Shown here piece by piece: positions 1 through 10,596 of a stretch of 41,010 nucleotides of DNA (within the stretch, counting starts at the first letter, position 1; each line of letters opens with the position of its first letter). The notes beneath the pieces were generated by a model, which was not told where the DNA came from, did no database searches, and saw nothing but the letters and a program-made list of their open reading frames with translations. The position numbers were made by a program, and so were the translations under genes. Source of the DNA: Folioceros fuciformis (taxonomy: Eukaryota > Anthocerotophyta > Anthocerotopsida > Anthocerotales); the NCBI GenBank assembly GCA_049999805.1, contig JBNGIO010006314.1, positions 54,834 to 95,843 of the forward strand, in the 5' to 3' direction.

Positions 1-523
1 CGTTGGACTCTTTTATCAATCTGGATCACCATCAAGTCTCAAATTATTTGCATATACCGATGCTGATTGGGCTACAGACTCTGAATCTCGGAAGAGTCTT
101 TCTACATACTGTTTCCTCTTAACTGGTGCTGCAGGTAATTGGTCCTGTAAAAAGCAACAGTCAATTGCATTATCTTCAACCGAAGCCGAATATATTTCAC
201 TTACTGATTCTGCAAAAGAGGCGGAGTGGGAGCGTGCTTACCTGAAGGATCTGCATGTTGAGCAACTCGAACCCACTGTTCTTCACTGTGATAACAGCTC
301 AGCAATTGCCTTAGTGGCAAATCCACGTTTTCATGCACGGACAAAGCATTTTGAGATTAAACATCACTATATTAGGGACACTGTATCAAGAGGAGTGATC
401 AAGCTAACCCATGTGCCTACAGCTGACAACACAGCAGATATCTTAACAAAGGCACTGCCCAAGTTGAAGCATAGATTTCATATGGAGTCCCTAGGACTCA
501 AGGACTTCAGTCACTTACTTTGA
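1..523 (+). mobile_element. Ty1/copia retrotransposon, 3' end of pol (RNase H), intact
   Basis: The frame starting at base 2 is open from the window edge to a TGA at 521-523, giving about 173 codons of the C-terminal RNase H domain of a Ty1/copia polyprotein. The visible motifs are in family order: YTDADWA (first Asp), the serine-rich block ending SSTEAEY (Glu), CDNSSAIAL (Asp), RTKHFEIKHHYIRD, and the tail reading ADILTKALP. RNase H removes the RNA template during reverse transcription. There is no stop or frameshift, so this copy is young or was recently active. The reverse transcriptase, integrase and gag parts lie outside the window. An ATG is not expected here because the domain is part of a longer polyprotein. 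Confidence 0.93.
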
Positions 524-545
524 AGGCATGTGAACTTACCTGGAG

Positions 546-760
546 TGTGTGGGAGGGCAGGGGACCTTAGTTCCCTTCTCTGGAAACTGTTTATAGTTCA
601 TGTTTACACAGTTCTAGCCATAGCTGTTGGTCCTTCCCTACACTGCCTACTTAGGTATATCCTGCGATATACACACATCCTCCTCACGTGCACATGTTAC
701 AGTTTTCCCTTTGGTCACACTCAGTGGATGAAGCCATGTAGAACATTTAATCATGGGTGT
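546..760 (+). mobile_element. Probable 3' LTR of the copia element (end uncertain)
   Basis: Just after the pol stop the sequence reads CTGGAG then TGTGTGGGAGGG. Plant copia elements often have a purine-rich tract followed by a TG that opens the 3' LTR, so the LTR probably starts at about 546. A TATA-like stretch (GGTATATCC) lies near 653. The 5' LTR is outside the window, so the right edge cannot be fixed by comparison. It must end before the splice donor of the neighbouring minus-strand gene at about 771 if that gene model is right. Confidence 0.4.
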
Positions 761-771
761 GTCCATCTTAC

Positions 772-1264
772 CATAGCCCAGTTGCTCCAGTCTCTCGATC
801 ATTGCTGCCAGTTCGTCCGTTGTGAGAGGGATGTCGAAGCCACAGTTGTCCGATGTTGCTGACAATATGTCTCTCAGCTCCAGCACTTTGGTTCGCGCCG
901 TCTCCATCGCTACCTGAGTTTCTTCACACTTCTTGGAAGTCCTACGAAGGTGGCGCAACAACTGCAAGTCGGCCCTTCGGAGCTTCATCATTTCTGCCTC
1001 AGTTGCTTCCCGTCTTGCAGATTCAGCCGAAGATTCTGGTGAGTGCGGACGCGCCTTCCCTTTCTTTGTGCTGCTGTCTGCTTCGGCGGTGATGCAACTT
1101 TCTTCGACGAGTGCTTGTGGCGGCATCCATCCTCTCTGATATGTCAATCTGGAGTTTGGGTGTGTGCGCGCCATCCTCCAAGTGACTGTGACAGATACCA
1201 AAAGTGATGCTGCTACAAGTCCGCTGGCGATCCAGCTTAAAACGACACACACAGCGAGTTCCAT
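772..1264 (-). CDS. Unrecognised membrane-anchored coiled-coil protein, partial
   Basis: I do not recognise this protein. The first true ATG of the minus-strand frame is at 1264-1262. Residues about 3-29 form one hydrophobic segment (LAVCVVLSWIASGLVAAS and on), probably a signal anchor. A polar, charged linker follows, then a coiled coil rich in Arg, Glu and Leu, and a C-terminal stretch LTTDELAAMIERLEQLGYG. The open frame runs on to 647, but a strong splice donor (CTATG followed by GTAAGA) sits at 772/771, right after that conserved-looking helix, so I end the exon there. Downstream exons are not in the window, and the copia 3' end occupies the next few hundred bases. The element may therefore sit in an intron or may have cut the gene. 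A chance ORF is possible. Confidence 0.45.
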
Positions 1265-1399
1265 GTGATCTGGCCAGGAATTCAGATCGACCCCACTTGC
1301 TTTGGTTGTTGACGCAGTGTTATGTCGCACGCGTCGAGATGCCCCGCCAGAGTCTGAGGGAGTCTTCTCGTAATTTTCTCCTTTTAATCTGGCACGCGT

Positions 1400-2453
1400 T
1401 GCTTTGAAGACGTGGTACTGCTATCGCCTTTCGCTTATACCTTGCGCGTGGAGTGAAGGCCGAGACTTGAAAGTTGATCTCGTTTTTATGAGTCCCGTTT
1501 TTAATACAGCCTAGGTTATGTGGGAGTATGAAAAATATACGTTTTAGTATATATGTTTAACCTAGGCGTATTAGGTTTAGATTATATAAATTACACTTTT
1601 TTTTATTTCAATAATTGAATCCATTTTATGATTTCAAGCTTGCTGGCTCTCACACACACATCATGTCAAGCTGCCTTGATACTTTTCTAGCATTTCTTAT
1701 TTTTCTTAAACAACTTTGAATTGTCGAAGGGCGAGGCAAAGCTGCCGGTTCAATCCCTTCTCCACCCCGTGACCTCAATCTTTCCCAATCCCCATTGCTC
1801 AGCCTGTGCGCCCATCCATCCAGCCTACCTCCCAGACCCACTCCCTCTAATCCACAGCCTAGCCTACCTCATCCATCTAGCTAGCACTTTGACCTCGCGG
1901 TGACCGCCTATCGTATTCCATGAGAGCAGTCGTATTCCATGGCCCTGCCATCTCAATTTGCTCCCTCATCACCTCGTGGTCAAATATCTAGCTCTATCAG
2001 TCCTCTACAACAAGCGCCCATTCTGCCCGACCTAATCTCGTTATTAAATACCGGTGCCCCAACCTAATTCTTAGCCAGCCTCACTCCCTATGCACCCTTT
2101 TCAATCTTCCCCTGTGCTCCACATTCACCCGCACATCCCAACTAGCCACTACCCAACTAGCTATGGATGTACTTCCATACCCCATTAGCACACCCCCTCC
2201 CATCCCTCCAGCCCCTTCTAACTCCCTCTCTGAAGCTCCAAAGTTTGGGGTTGTGGTTTGTTTTGGTTGAAAAAGAGTTAATAGTGGTATGGTTTGGTTT
2301 TCTTTTCTTTTTTTACATATTTTCTCTAATTTTCCTTTATTTTCTTATGTTTCTTTATACTAATTAGGTTTATTGATCAATAAATAATTGGTTTGGTTAT
2401 TAGAATGGGTATAGGTTTGGTCCTAGACCTGGAAAAGTCTATGGAAAATGGAA
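1400..2453. other. Intergenic, AT-rich with C-rich patches, no gene seen
   Basis: Only short, unconserved reading frames are present. The part from 1500 to 1620 is AT-rich. The part from 1740 to 2200 is C/T-rich and low in complexity, with loosely repeated CCATCC and CCCTCC words. The stretch left of 1400 may hold the promoter and 5' leader of the minus-strand gene at 772-1264. Confidence 0.5.
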
Positions 2454-2553
2454 NNNNNNNNNNNNNNNNNNNNNNNNNNNNNNNNNNNNNNNNNNNNNNN
2501 NNNNNNNNNNNNNNNNNNNNNNNNNNNNNNNNNNNNNNNNNNNNNNNNNNNNN
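2454..2553. other. Assembly gap, 100 N
   Basis: Exactly 100 undetermined bases. This is the usual placeholder length for a gap of unknown size, so distances across it should not be trusted. Confidence 0.99.
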
Positions 2554-3321
2554 ACCATAGGGTCAGGTTTGAATTTAGGTTTGATGATTGATTTAATATT
2601 AATTAAAGATAGATAGTATTAAATAGTATTAAATAATAGAATAATTAAATACTGGGTTGAACCTGGGAGCGGGAATATGGGATATGTGAAGGTGCTATGT
2701 CAGGGTGGTCTGGTTGCCCGACAGGGTTCCACAATTAACTAAACGACCATGAGAGCTTCACCCTAGATAGGGCAAAAGTAGGGCTGCTCCCATCCCCATT
2801 CCTCTCCCTCCCTTTCTTCCTTCTCCTACATTTGTCATTCCCCGCTTCCTCTTTTCCCTCTTCCTTCTTAATCTCTTTGCCTCGTTTCCTTCATTGGATC
2901 CAAGCTACAGGCATAAGCACCCTCGGGAGTTGGGATTTGAATGCACACCGGAGGAGCTTTAGCCGAGCTGTAGGACTTGGGCATTGCAGGAACCAACGGC
3001 GGCACAACCCATTGGGTCTCCTGATCCAGCTCCGTCCCCGATTTCCTTTATTCAGTTCCCATTGGCATCCTCTCCCAGCCACATACCCGATCCAATCCCT
3101 CCCCACTGTTGTCCCTTCCCGTTGCTGCAGATTGCTGGGCGATCTAGCTCGATTTCCAGCCCACCCCAACCTGCCCTGCCGGTTTCAGTCTCCTCTCTAC
3201 CCTATATTTTTTTTCCGTTGATTTCCTGCTAATTTCCCTTTTCTTTTACAACATTCTAGGTAAAGTTAAGGACCTTTACCCGACTTTCAAGGAGTACCAT
3301 AGTCTAGTTGAAGACACAACT

Positions 3322-3393
3322 TTAAATCTTGACTATGGGCCAATAATTATGGGTGCTTTAAATCTGGACGATGGGCCAATAATTTTCGGTGCT
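3322..3393. repeat. Tandem duplication, 2 x 36 bp
   Basis: Two adjacent 36-bp units (3322-3357 and 3358-3393) share TTTAAATCT, GGGCCAATAATT and GGTGC and differ at only a few bases. No coding frame runs through them. Confidence 0.85.
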
Positions 3394-3980
3394 CGCTTCT
3401 CCCTGTGTTGGTTAGTACCCCTAGAATTCAGGTTAAGACTTGTTTGATCACGAGAAAGTTCGTAGGGTAGGCTAGTAATTATTGGATGCCTACGATTAGT
3501 GGACTAGTTTGCTTGCACATCCTACACTGCCAATAGCTCTTGGTGCATATATACGTGAATGATGATTTACCTTCGATATGCGTTGCGGCAAGGTAAAGTC
3601 GCAAAGGATTTGAAAGGATGGACGAATGTTATATGCTCAATTTGCATCTTTCTTGGTCAATCTTGCTAAGTTTAGGATCGTGGGCCATAAATATGATAAT
3701 ACGTCCTTTGTTCTTTACATGAGTACCTTGTCGGAGGTTGGTGAGGAGTGCAAGGTCCTGAAGGACGCCTAGTCCTAGTGGATTGTTAAAGCTGAAGCTA
3801 AGCCTTTTGTAAAGATACAAAGTTTGGGAGAGAGAAAGTCATATTGGCTATTGGGTTGGTGTTCAAACCCCATCTTGGGCTATTGAGATGGCTTGCTTTT
3901 GCACTAATAATATCTTTGCCATGTGCTTGGGAGTTCAAGGAGAAGGAGTAATTGGATCATGAGAGGGTAATTCCAATGGT

Positions 3981-4014
3981 GGTGAACTCGTGGGAGGGGT
4001 GAACTCGTGGGAGG
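3981..4014. repeat. Tandem duplication, 2 x 17 bp
   Basis: GGTGAACTCGTGGGAGG occurs twice without a gap, at 3981-3997 and 3998-4014. The copies are identical, so the duplication is recent or reflects slippage. Confidence 0.9.
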
Positions 4015-4399
4015 GGTGCATTGTTTTGGTAAACTCATAAACAGACCTGAAGCCAACCGACAAACGAATCTTCGGGAAACGGGTTTTTTCCATTTCCTGG
4101 TTTGTGCCTAAACGGGTACTCAAAACGAGTCCTGTTTCCAACATCACAACATCTCGGATGAGGATGCCGAGCCTATTTTGGCAATACATACAACATACCT
4201 GATATTTGTGGAACGTGATCCTTAAGGCCCCTGAAGAGGGTACGGGGAGTTTGAACCACGTACAGTAACAATACAGGTCACGGGGAGCTCCTAATGAATT
4301 TGAAATAGCACGTCGTTGACGTCTCAAACATTTTATGAAGGGGAAAATGATCTTCAGACATCTTCCACCGCCGGTGCTAGACCTTGAGACGGCCGATGC

Positions 4400-6242
4400 C
4401 TCGACCACAAATTGCCTTTAGGACGCCTGGATGTCAGGATATGCCGAGCATAATTCGGCAGTGCCTGGCCGGGCTCGTGGTATGGATGTCCCACCCTTTC
4501 TGTGGAGGGCAGGGCACCCCATCCACAGCCCCGAGGTGGGCCATGGGGGAAGGCCTACTCCATCAACCAGACGAGACCTGGAACCAGAACCATCATAGTT
4601 CAATCGATCCGGCTTCAGCTCCAAGGTGGCCCGAAGTTCGATGCAAAATTCCACACGCCCCGATAAGGCACTCAGTATTTGGTATGCACTCCGCTCCGAG
4701 GCTAAGATTAGCTGGTACCAAGCACGACACGGAAGGGCAGAGAACGGCAGAGTGGTGAAACGACTGAAATCGAGTCGGTGGGACGTCTCATGGGCTGCGT
4801 ATGTTAGCGCTAGGGTTGCGCACTCGGCGTCCGATTCCGGAGTGGTTTGGGACGTTGGTATTTTACAGCGCAGGTACAGAGATCGAATTCCGTCGCGGCG
4901 TCGTCGATATGATTTGATTCTGTGTGCTGATATGTTGCGCCATGATCGGTTGGATGGGCAGTGGCGCAGGTTATAGGCATCATGGCGCCAGCCCGCACGA
5001 CGCGCATCCCATCCCATCCCGTCGCAGGGCAAGTTAGTATAGGGCCACTTGGGTAACGGAAACCCGCGCAACCGGACGCGCCGGTGGCCACGCAACGCCA
5101 CGCTAGGCGTGCCGTTGCAAAAGATCTCGGCCCACCGTACGGTGCTAACGTCACTGGCCTTATCGCGCGACCTATGTCTGTGCATCTGGGAAAGAAAATG
5201 AATGCAGCCCTTTACTTCTTCGTCTCCATCTCTCGACCCGCAGTTCGAACCACGGTATCGGCATGGGAGGGATGTGGTCACCCCCCGAATGTGCCACCGC
5301 CACGTGCGGACCAAGACAGTACGAGGCCATGATACCGCACTACTCTACCCGAATGCGGCCCAACGGCGAAACCTGTGGCGAATACATCGCCACTGCCCGC
5401 TCCAGGCTCCCGGTTGAACGCGCACTTGCCGTTGTGCGGGAACCGGGACGGAAATAGAAGGGGCCGGGATACCGGGGGTTCAAAAATAAGCAAGTAAAGA
5501 AAAGAGGAAAACTCCACAGTTGAAACCCCCTGCCAGGCCTGGACAGCATTTTGCCGTGTGCGAGAGGGGAACATAGCACATTAACAACACAACTGGGTAC
5601 TGGACACGGTGTATGTACTTATCGTCCGGCGTAATGAATAGCAAGGGTTTCGCCCCGCCTGTTCAGTACGGAGCGAGGTCAGGGCGGCCCGGGAATTTCG
5701 CCGACCTTGATGCGGCTTACAGCTTTATTAACATCGAGAGTTGGGTGTACAAGTACGCTGGGTGTCTAAGAGAGGGCGTCATCTGTGTATGTTTGGCTTG
5801 TGCGACTCTGGGAAAGGAGGAAAGCTAGCAGCACGGTCTGCGAAGGTCGCTGTAAGCGAGGTGTTGCGAGACCACGCGGAGACCGCCCCCCTGGTGAGGA
5901 AGGCTCGCACCGCGTTCTCCTGGTGCGTTATTCATATGTGCCTTGGCTGTGGCCGGGTGTTACGCAATGCGCGGCTGCTGCACCACCTCCCCTTCTGTGT
6001 CTTTTCTTCTTACTTTTGTTGTCGGTCCTCTGCGTGCGCTTTGGTTTTGTTTTGGCACTCTGCTCCCTCGTCGGGTCTTGGTAGCGCTGGGCTTTGAGAT
6101 ACTTTGAGGTGCCGCGTGCTTCTGGAAGCGGGAAGGGGAAGTTTGGCATTGGAGTAACAACGGCTTACGGAGGTGTGCGTGTGTACACCAGGGAAGGAGG
6201 TGCAGAGAGGAAGGCAAACTGGAAGACCGAGGTACGGGAGTT
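4400..6242. other. CpG-rich block upstream of the ERD15-like gene
   Basis: This stretch is clearly richer in GC and CG dinucleotides than its flanks. Long open frames exist on the minus strand (4418-5314 is the longest), but they show no domain, no low-complexity signature of a real protein and no conserved motif. They are most simply explained by the scarcity of AT-rich stop codons. The right end (about 5990-6242) is pyrimidine-rich, lacks ATG triplets near the gene, and is a plausible promoter and 5' leader for the gene at 6243. Confidence 0.4.
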
Positions 6243-6939
6243 ATGGCTGTGAAGACACCCTTGGTGTCGACGCTGAACCCGAACGCGCCGTTGTACGTCC
6301 CGGCTGCGTTCGCTGCAGCCGAGGAGTACTCGGTGGAATGGTATCGTTTGATGGAGACGTCGCCCGCCTTCCAGGAGTACTGGCTGTCGCAGTGCTACGA
6401 CGACAGCAACAACGGGGAGGCGGCGCTCCACAGTTTCGTGGACGATGATTACCTCTACTTCGAAGAGCTGGAGAGGGAAATTCTGGAGGCCGAGCGTGAG
6501 GAGCAGGAGCTCTTGATGCAGGCCAAGAGCGACAACAGTTCCGAGAGTTTGGAGATTTTTGAGCTCATGATGCAGGCCAAGAGCGACAACGGTGGGTAAA
6601 GTCTCGCTACGCTGTTCTTGTGCGACTCCTGGCAGGGTTCCGGATGAGGTTTTCTTGTGTTGGCTGGGTGAAGTTTCTTGTTTCCCTATCATGGGGCCGG
6701 CATGGCCGGCTGCAGCTTCTTGCCCGCCTTTCCTTACCGTGTCTTCGTTTGTTTCGGCAGGGGCCGATCACGCGTTTCTTTGTTCGACTAATCAGTCTCT
6801 TATCAAGGAGACGGATGTGAAGAATGTCAAGAAGGTTTGGCCTGACCAGGTGAAGTATTTTGACAAAGTGCCGGCTAAGCTGGCAAACAGTCCGAGGAAG
6901 GTGGCCATTACGCAGCGCATCCAGCAGCCTCGCCCGTGA
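6243..6939 (+). CDS. ERD15: ERD15-like PAM2-motif protein
   Basis: Two exons, 6243-6591 and 6761-6939, joined by a GTGGGT...CAG intron, give 175 aa. Residues about 9-23 (STLNPNAPLYVPAAF) are a textbook PAM2 motif, which binds the MLLE domain of poly(A)-binding protein. The next block, EYSVEWYRLMETSPAFQEYWLSQ, is the second conserved block of the ERD15/CID family. An acidic Glu-rich helix follows, and the protein ends in QQPRP, matching the family's C-terminal QPR signature. ERD15 proteins are small, acidic, stress-induced plant proteins linked to ABA and drought signalling; that role is family knowledge. The donor at 6592 is required by phase: the better-looking GTAAAG at 6596 would break the frame. 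The middle carries an internal LMQAKSDN repeat. The 3' end faces histidinol dehydrogenase. Confidence 0.88.
6507..6590 (+). repeat. 54-bp direct repeat inside ERD15-like exon 1
   Basis: GAGCTC-TGATGCAGGCCAAG and the bases up to GACAAC occur at 6507-6536 and again at 6561-6590, 54 bp apart, with one mismatch. This duplicates the peptide LMQAKSDN. The second copy ends two bases from the splice donor, so the duplication reshaped the exon end. Confidence 0.85.
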
Positions 6940-7370
6940 GTGCCTCCTGGGACCATCATTGCGCAAGGCTGACGGACGAATTGTGTGGAAGTGGAAAAAG
7001 TTTGTCGAGCGGGACCGTTTGTTGGTCCCGCTGAGGACTTTACGCCTGTGAATAGACTTAATAGGATAGGTTTATGATCAGGACGGATCCTGGAGGGATA
7101 ATTTTCCGGGAGCTGTGCCTGTTCAAAACAAAAAGTTGTACATTTTTGTACTTTACCTTGCTCATGCAGGTCCAATTTCTTTACATCAATGAATGTGTAG
7201 TGAAATTCCCAAGAACAAACGCACCAAAATTGTTGGACGTTTTGTTTCGTTCATTGAACAATTCTCGTAAAAACATCAGGCTACGATAGCTACACTTCTT
7301 ACTACTGTTCTTACTTGCTGTAACATATGTTCACCACTTTCTATCAAAACTAGAGCCGCGCACCTGTATC

Positions 7371-10279
7371 CTACGCAGCTAATGCTTCTATGTCACGCAG
7401 ACGGAGAGTTACAGCTCGCTTATGGGCATCCAGGCCTTCAACTTCAGCCATCTTCTCAACAGATGGCCCAAGCAGCTGGAGGCCTTCTTTTGTCAAGGAT
7501 TGCACAGTCATGTACCTTACAAATGAATCCAGGGACACACCAGCATACATCCTTGCGTATCCGTAAGTGGGCAATACATGATTAGTGCCACTGGCATAGT
7601 CACCCACACTCTCTGGTGTCCACTTGCCGAGAAACACAGAACCTGAGAGGAACAATACATCATGTCATTCTTTTCGAAAAGGCAAATGGGAGAACCTAGC
7701 TCGGTATGCCCCTGGTAACCGAATTATCTATCTGGGTTCACTGTTTACCTGCATTCTCCAACTTGTCTAACCACTTCTCAGCATCATCCACGTTAACAAT
7801 GAGGTGTTCTGGTGCATAAAGGTTTGAAAACACACATGCCTGGAAGAGATTGCACCAGTGAGCACAAGCCACTGGCAGCACCAATCTTTGGTCTGTTCTG
7901 CTGTTGTGGGTAAGGGACGAAGAGTTCGGGGGGTACGTAGGATTCCGTACCTCATCCATGTCAGCAGCAATGACTGTGAAACTATGAGCCAGAGCCTGTG
8001 CAGCCGTATCACCTCTGGGAAGAGCATTGCATTGCTTTTCAAGTTCACGCTCAATGGCTCCAATATCCACCTCGCCGACAGCCACTAATACGACCTGACT
8101 GTCAGGGCCATGCTCTGCCTGCACGAGGGTAAAAAAAAAAGTCTTCAATGTAGGCTGAGCAAAAAGGAAAAAAAGAAGCTCTTAGAGCTTGCTGTTAGAA
8201 AAGCTACCTGAGAAAGCAGATCTGCTGCGAGATGAACTGGGCTTGCATGCTTGTCTGCGATAACCAGCACTTCTGAAGGACCAGCTGGCATGTCAATGGA
8301 TATCATTGCTTCACTATTCTGCCAACAAGGAAGAAGAGGTGCCCTTGAGGACAAAACATCCCAGCAGTACAGCCTGGCGGTAGAAAATATTGCCAAAGAC
8401 ATGTTAATGACCTGCAGCAGCATCTTGGCGGCAGTGACATACTGATTTCCTGGCCCCAAAATTTTGTCAACCTGAAGGCAGATCAACCATAACACAAACT
8501 TCAGGAGACAGATGAGGAAGTTACAACAAACGCCATGAGCACCACCACTACACAGCCCTCAGTACATGTAACATTCCTCACCTTGGGACATGATTCTGTG
8601 CCCCAAGCCATGGCAGCAATAGCCTGCAGATTCACTAATATGTAGTCAGTGGATGCTCACAGTGTCTCTACATACAAGAACAGGCAGGACTTCGACACAG
8701 CATGCATAAGGAAAGCCTTGCCTGGGCTCCACCAGCCTTCAGAATATACTTGGCACCAGCCTTTTTAGCACAATACAGCACTTCCTGCATGTTTTGAACA
8801 AGTCTAAGGAGAGAGCTTCAGCCGACTGCCGCTGCAGTTTCCATAAGCAGTGAAAAGATCACATACCGGACATATGGAACCATCAGGCCGAGGAGGAGTA
8901 GCAATTATCACAGTTTTGCAACCAGCAATTTGAGCAGGCTGCACACTAACGACACTGGTCAGCACCTGGAGCGTGAAGGACAGCAACGGCAAACACTAGA
9001 TGGCGATCGTAGAGTCTCACAATGGCCAGCATCAGTGCAGTTGATGGAAGCACAGCGGTGCCTCCAGGGACATACAATCCAACAGAGTTGATACTTCTCG
9101 CCACCCTTCGGCATGATACCCCCTGCAGCAAAGAGGACAGTTTTTTTCGAGTTTAGATTAAGCCCATCAGAAAGCGCTGCCGAAGATTCCTCGTGCCTAA
9201 AATATTAAAAGTGAGCAGCTTGACTCGACAGCCTTGCGCACCATCCATTGTCCTGCCTACCCACTTGCATTGTGCTGACTTCAAGCTGTTGAGACTTTTG
9301 CTGGGCTGCATGGAATTTGTAAATATTGGCATAGGCAACATCAAATGCCGCTTGCACATCTGGATCCAGCTGCACCCGACAAGAAATCACAACAGAATGT
9401 CAGCCCCTAAAGAGTCGTGACTGACAAAACAGAGATGCTCAAAGATAATTCGCGCAGCCTTACCACTGGGTCTGGCAGTTCATCTACGAGGTCGACGACG
9501 TTGTCCAATTTCACCTTATCAAATTTGACTGTGTAGCTGCCAACACGCGAGAAGACGTTTCAACATACCACTCACAGAAACTCGGGAGGAACTCAGGAAA
9601 ATCAGGTGCTGTTTGATACTGGTCTCAAAGTAAGGAACTCACTCTTTCACCGCCGCATCTCCTCGAGTACGAACATCGTCTATGATGGGACGCACCTGCA
9701 CACAGGCAATGGAGACACAAAAGACAACACGCCATGCTTCAGCCACGCCATGCTTCAGCATGAGCCAAATGACATAATGCTGGTTGCCCAAACTCTTGCC
9801 CAGATGCCACTGAGCTCGGAAAGTATCATACCCTGTCATAGACGGTGGTGAAATCTATGCGGGGTCGAGCTTGAAGGCCCTTCAACTCGGAATCGCTCAG
9901 ATCCGCGAACGTATAGCTCCGCAATACAGCCTTGCTCTCATCTCGAACTGCTGCGCGAAGAGATTCAGTGTGGAAACCGAGACTCAACATCCTTTCCCCT
10001 TCCCGCTTCTCCACAGCCAGCAGTCAAGGTCACAATTTGGGTACCTGCGATCTGAGCCACAACACCCACGACCCGGTTGTCTGGAGCCTGAGAATTGACG
10101 GGAAGATGCCCCATCGATGACAGCTGCAGACCTCTACACAACCCAAAACCACTTCCAGAGCAACAGGGCCAGGCTCTGCCGCCCAACTGGGTGCCTGCAA
10201 AGCTGCTGCCTGGAATTCGATTTGGAGCGGTGACAGCACAGGAACCAGCAGCAGGAGAACGCCACACGGATGCTTCCAT
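7371..10279 (-). CDS. HISN8: Histidinol dehydrogenase, plastid type
   Basis: NAD-dependent oxidation of L-histidinol to histidine, the last two steps of histidine synthesis, which in plants runs in plastids. Fourteen exons (high to low): 10279-10045, 9950-9832, 9695-9643, 9536-9464, 9369-9265, 9122-9021, 8938-8867, 8784-8722, 8623-8582, 8471-8412, 8318-8208, 8118-7951, 7839-7749, 7642-7371. They sum to 1566 nt, or 521 aa. Residues 1 to about 79 look like a transit peptide (few acidic residues, rich in Ser, Gly and Arg); the conserved enzyme begins near [17 protein letters not shown]. Zinc ligands by homology to the E. coli enzyme are Gln345, His348 (QAEHGPDSQ), Asp446 ([10 protein letters not shown]) and His505 (GLDAHKRAV). 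The catalytic pair is Glu412-His413 (YAPEHL). The glycine motif [12 protein letters not shown] is intact. The intron at 8721-8624 has a GC donor. The gene is divergent from TRAPPC8. Confidence 0.95.
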
Positions 10280-10596
10280 CGCTGGATCCCCTAGGGCTAG
10301 CAGTATGCCTGGGAAAAGTATTCCGTGCTGATGCTGGACTCAAGTGCGCCAGGAGACTACAGACGCACATATTCCTTCCACGGTTTCCGACCGAAATCTT
10401 TCTTGCCAGGGTGAAATCCGTTGGTGATGGGCTCTCTCGGGACAGCTGGTCAACGCGCATCCTGATCGCTTTAACTCCTGGACATTGGGGTAGATCTGGA
10501 TGGGGTCAGCAGGCGTTGTGGGGGCGGATACCTTCCTCTGGTAGCTTAGTAGCTATAAAGCTGGGCTGCTAGCGGCTGGTAGCCTTGGAGGTGGGA
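10280..10596. promoter_or_regulatory. Shared divergent promoter, HISN8 / TRAPPC8
   Basis: Only 317 bp separate the two start codons, which point away from each other, so both promoters and 5' leaders must fit here. A TATA-like CTATAAAG at about 10553-10560 lies some 40 bp before the TRAPPC8 ATG. A palindromic CCCTAGGG lies near 10289, close to the HISN8 start. I see no other clear element. Transcription start sites cannot be placed from the sequence alone. Confidence 0.5.

Larger units (their letters stand above)
2554..4400. other. Intergenic, no gene seen, two small tandem repeats
   Basis: The reading frames here are short and match no family I know. The part from 2760 to 3240 is pyrimidine-rich. 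Two short tandem duplications, listed separately, lie at 3322-3393 and 3981-4014. Confidence 0.5.

Noticed and set aside
647-1330. 227-codon frame read as a full gene from GTG at 1330
   Set aside because: GTG is not a normal plant start. The first ATG is at 1264, and the part below 772 follows a strong donor.
1736-1762. tRNA-like B box (GGTTCAATCCC)
   Set aside because: The flanking bases do not form a T stem, and no A box or acceptor stem is found at the right distance.
4418-5314. 298-codon minus-strand open frame
   Set aside because: GC-rich DNA with few stops. It has no domain and no hydrophobic or repeat pattern, and other frames are open at the same place.
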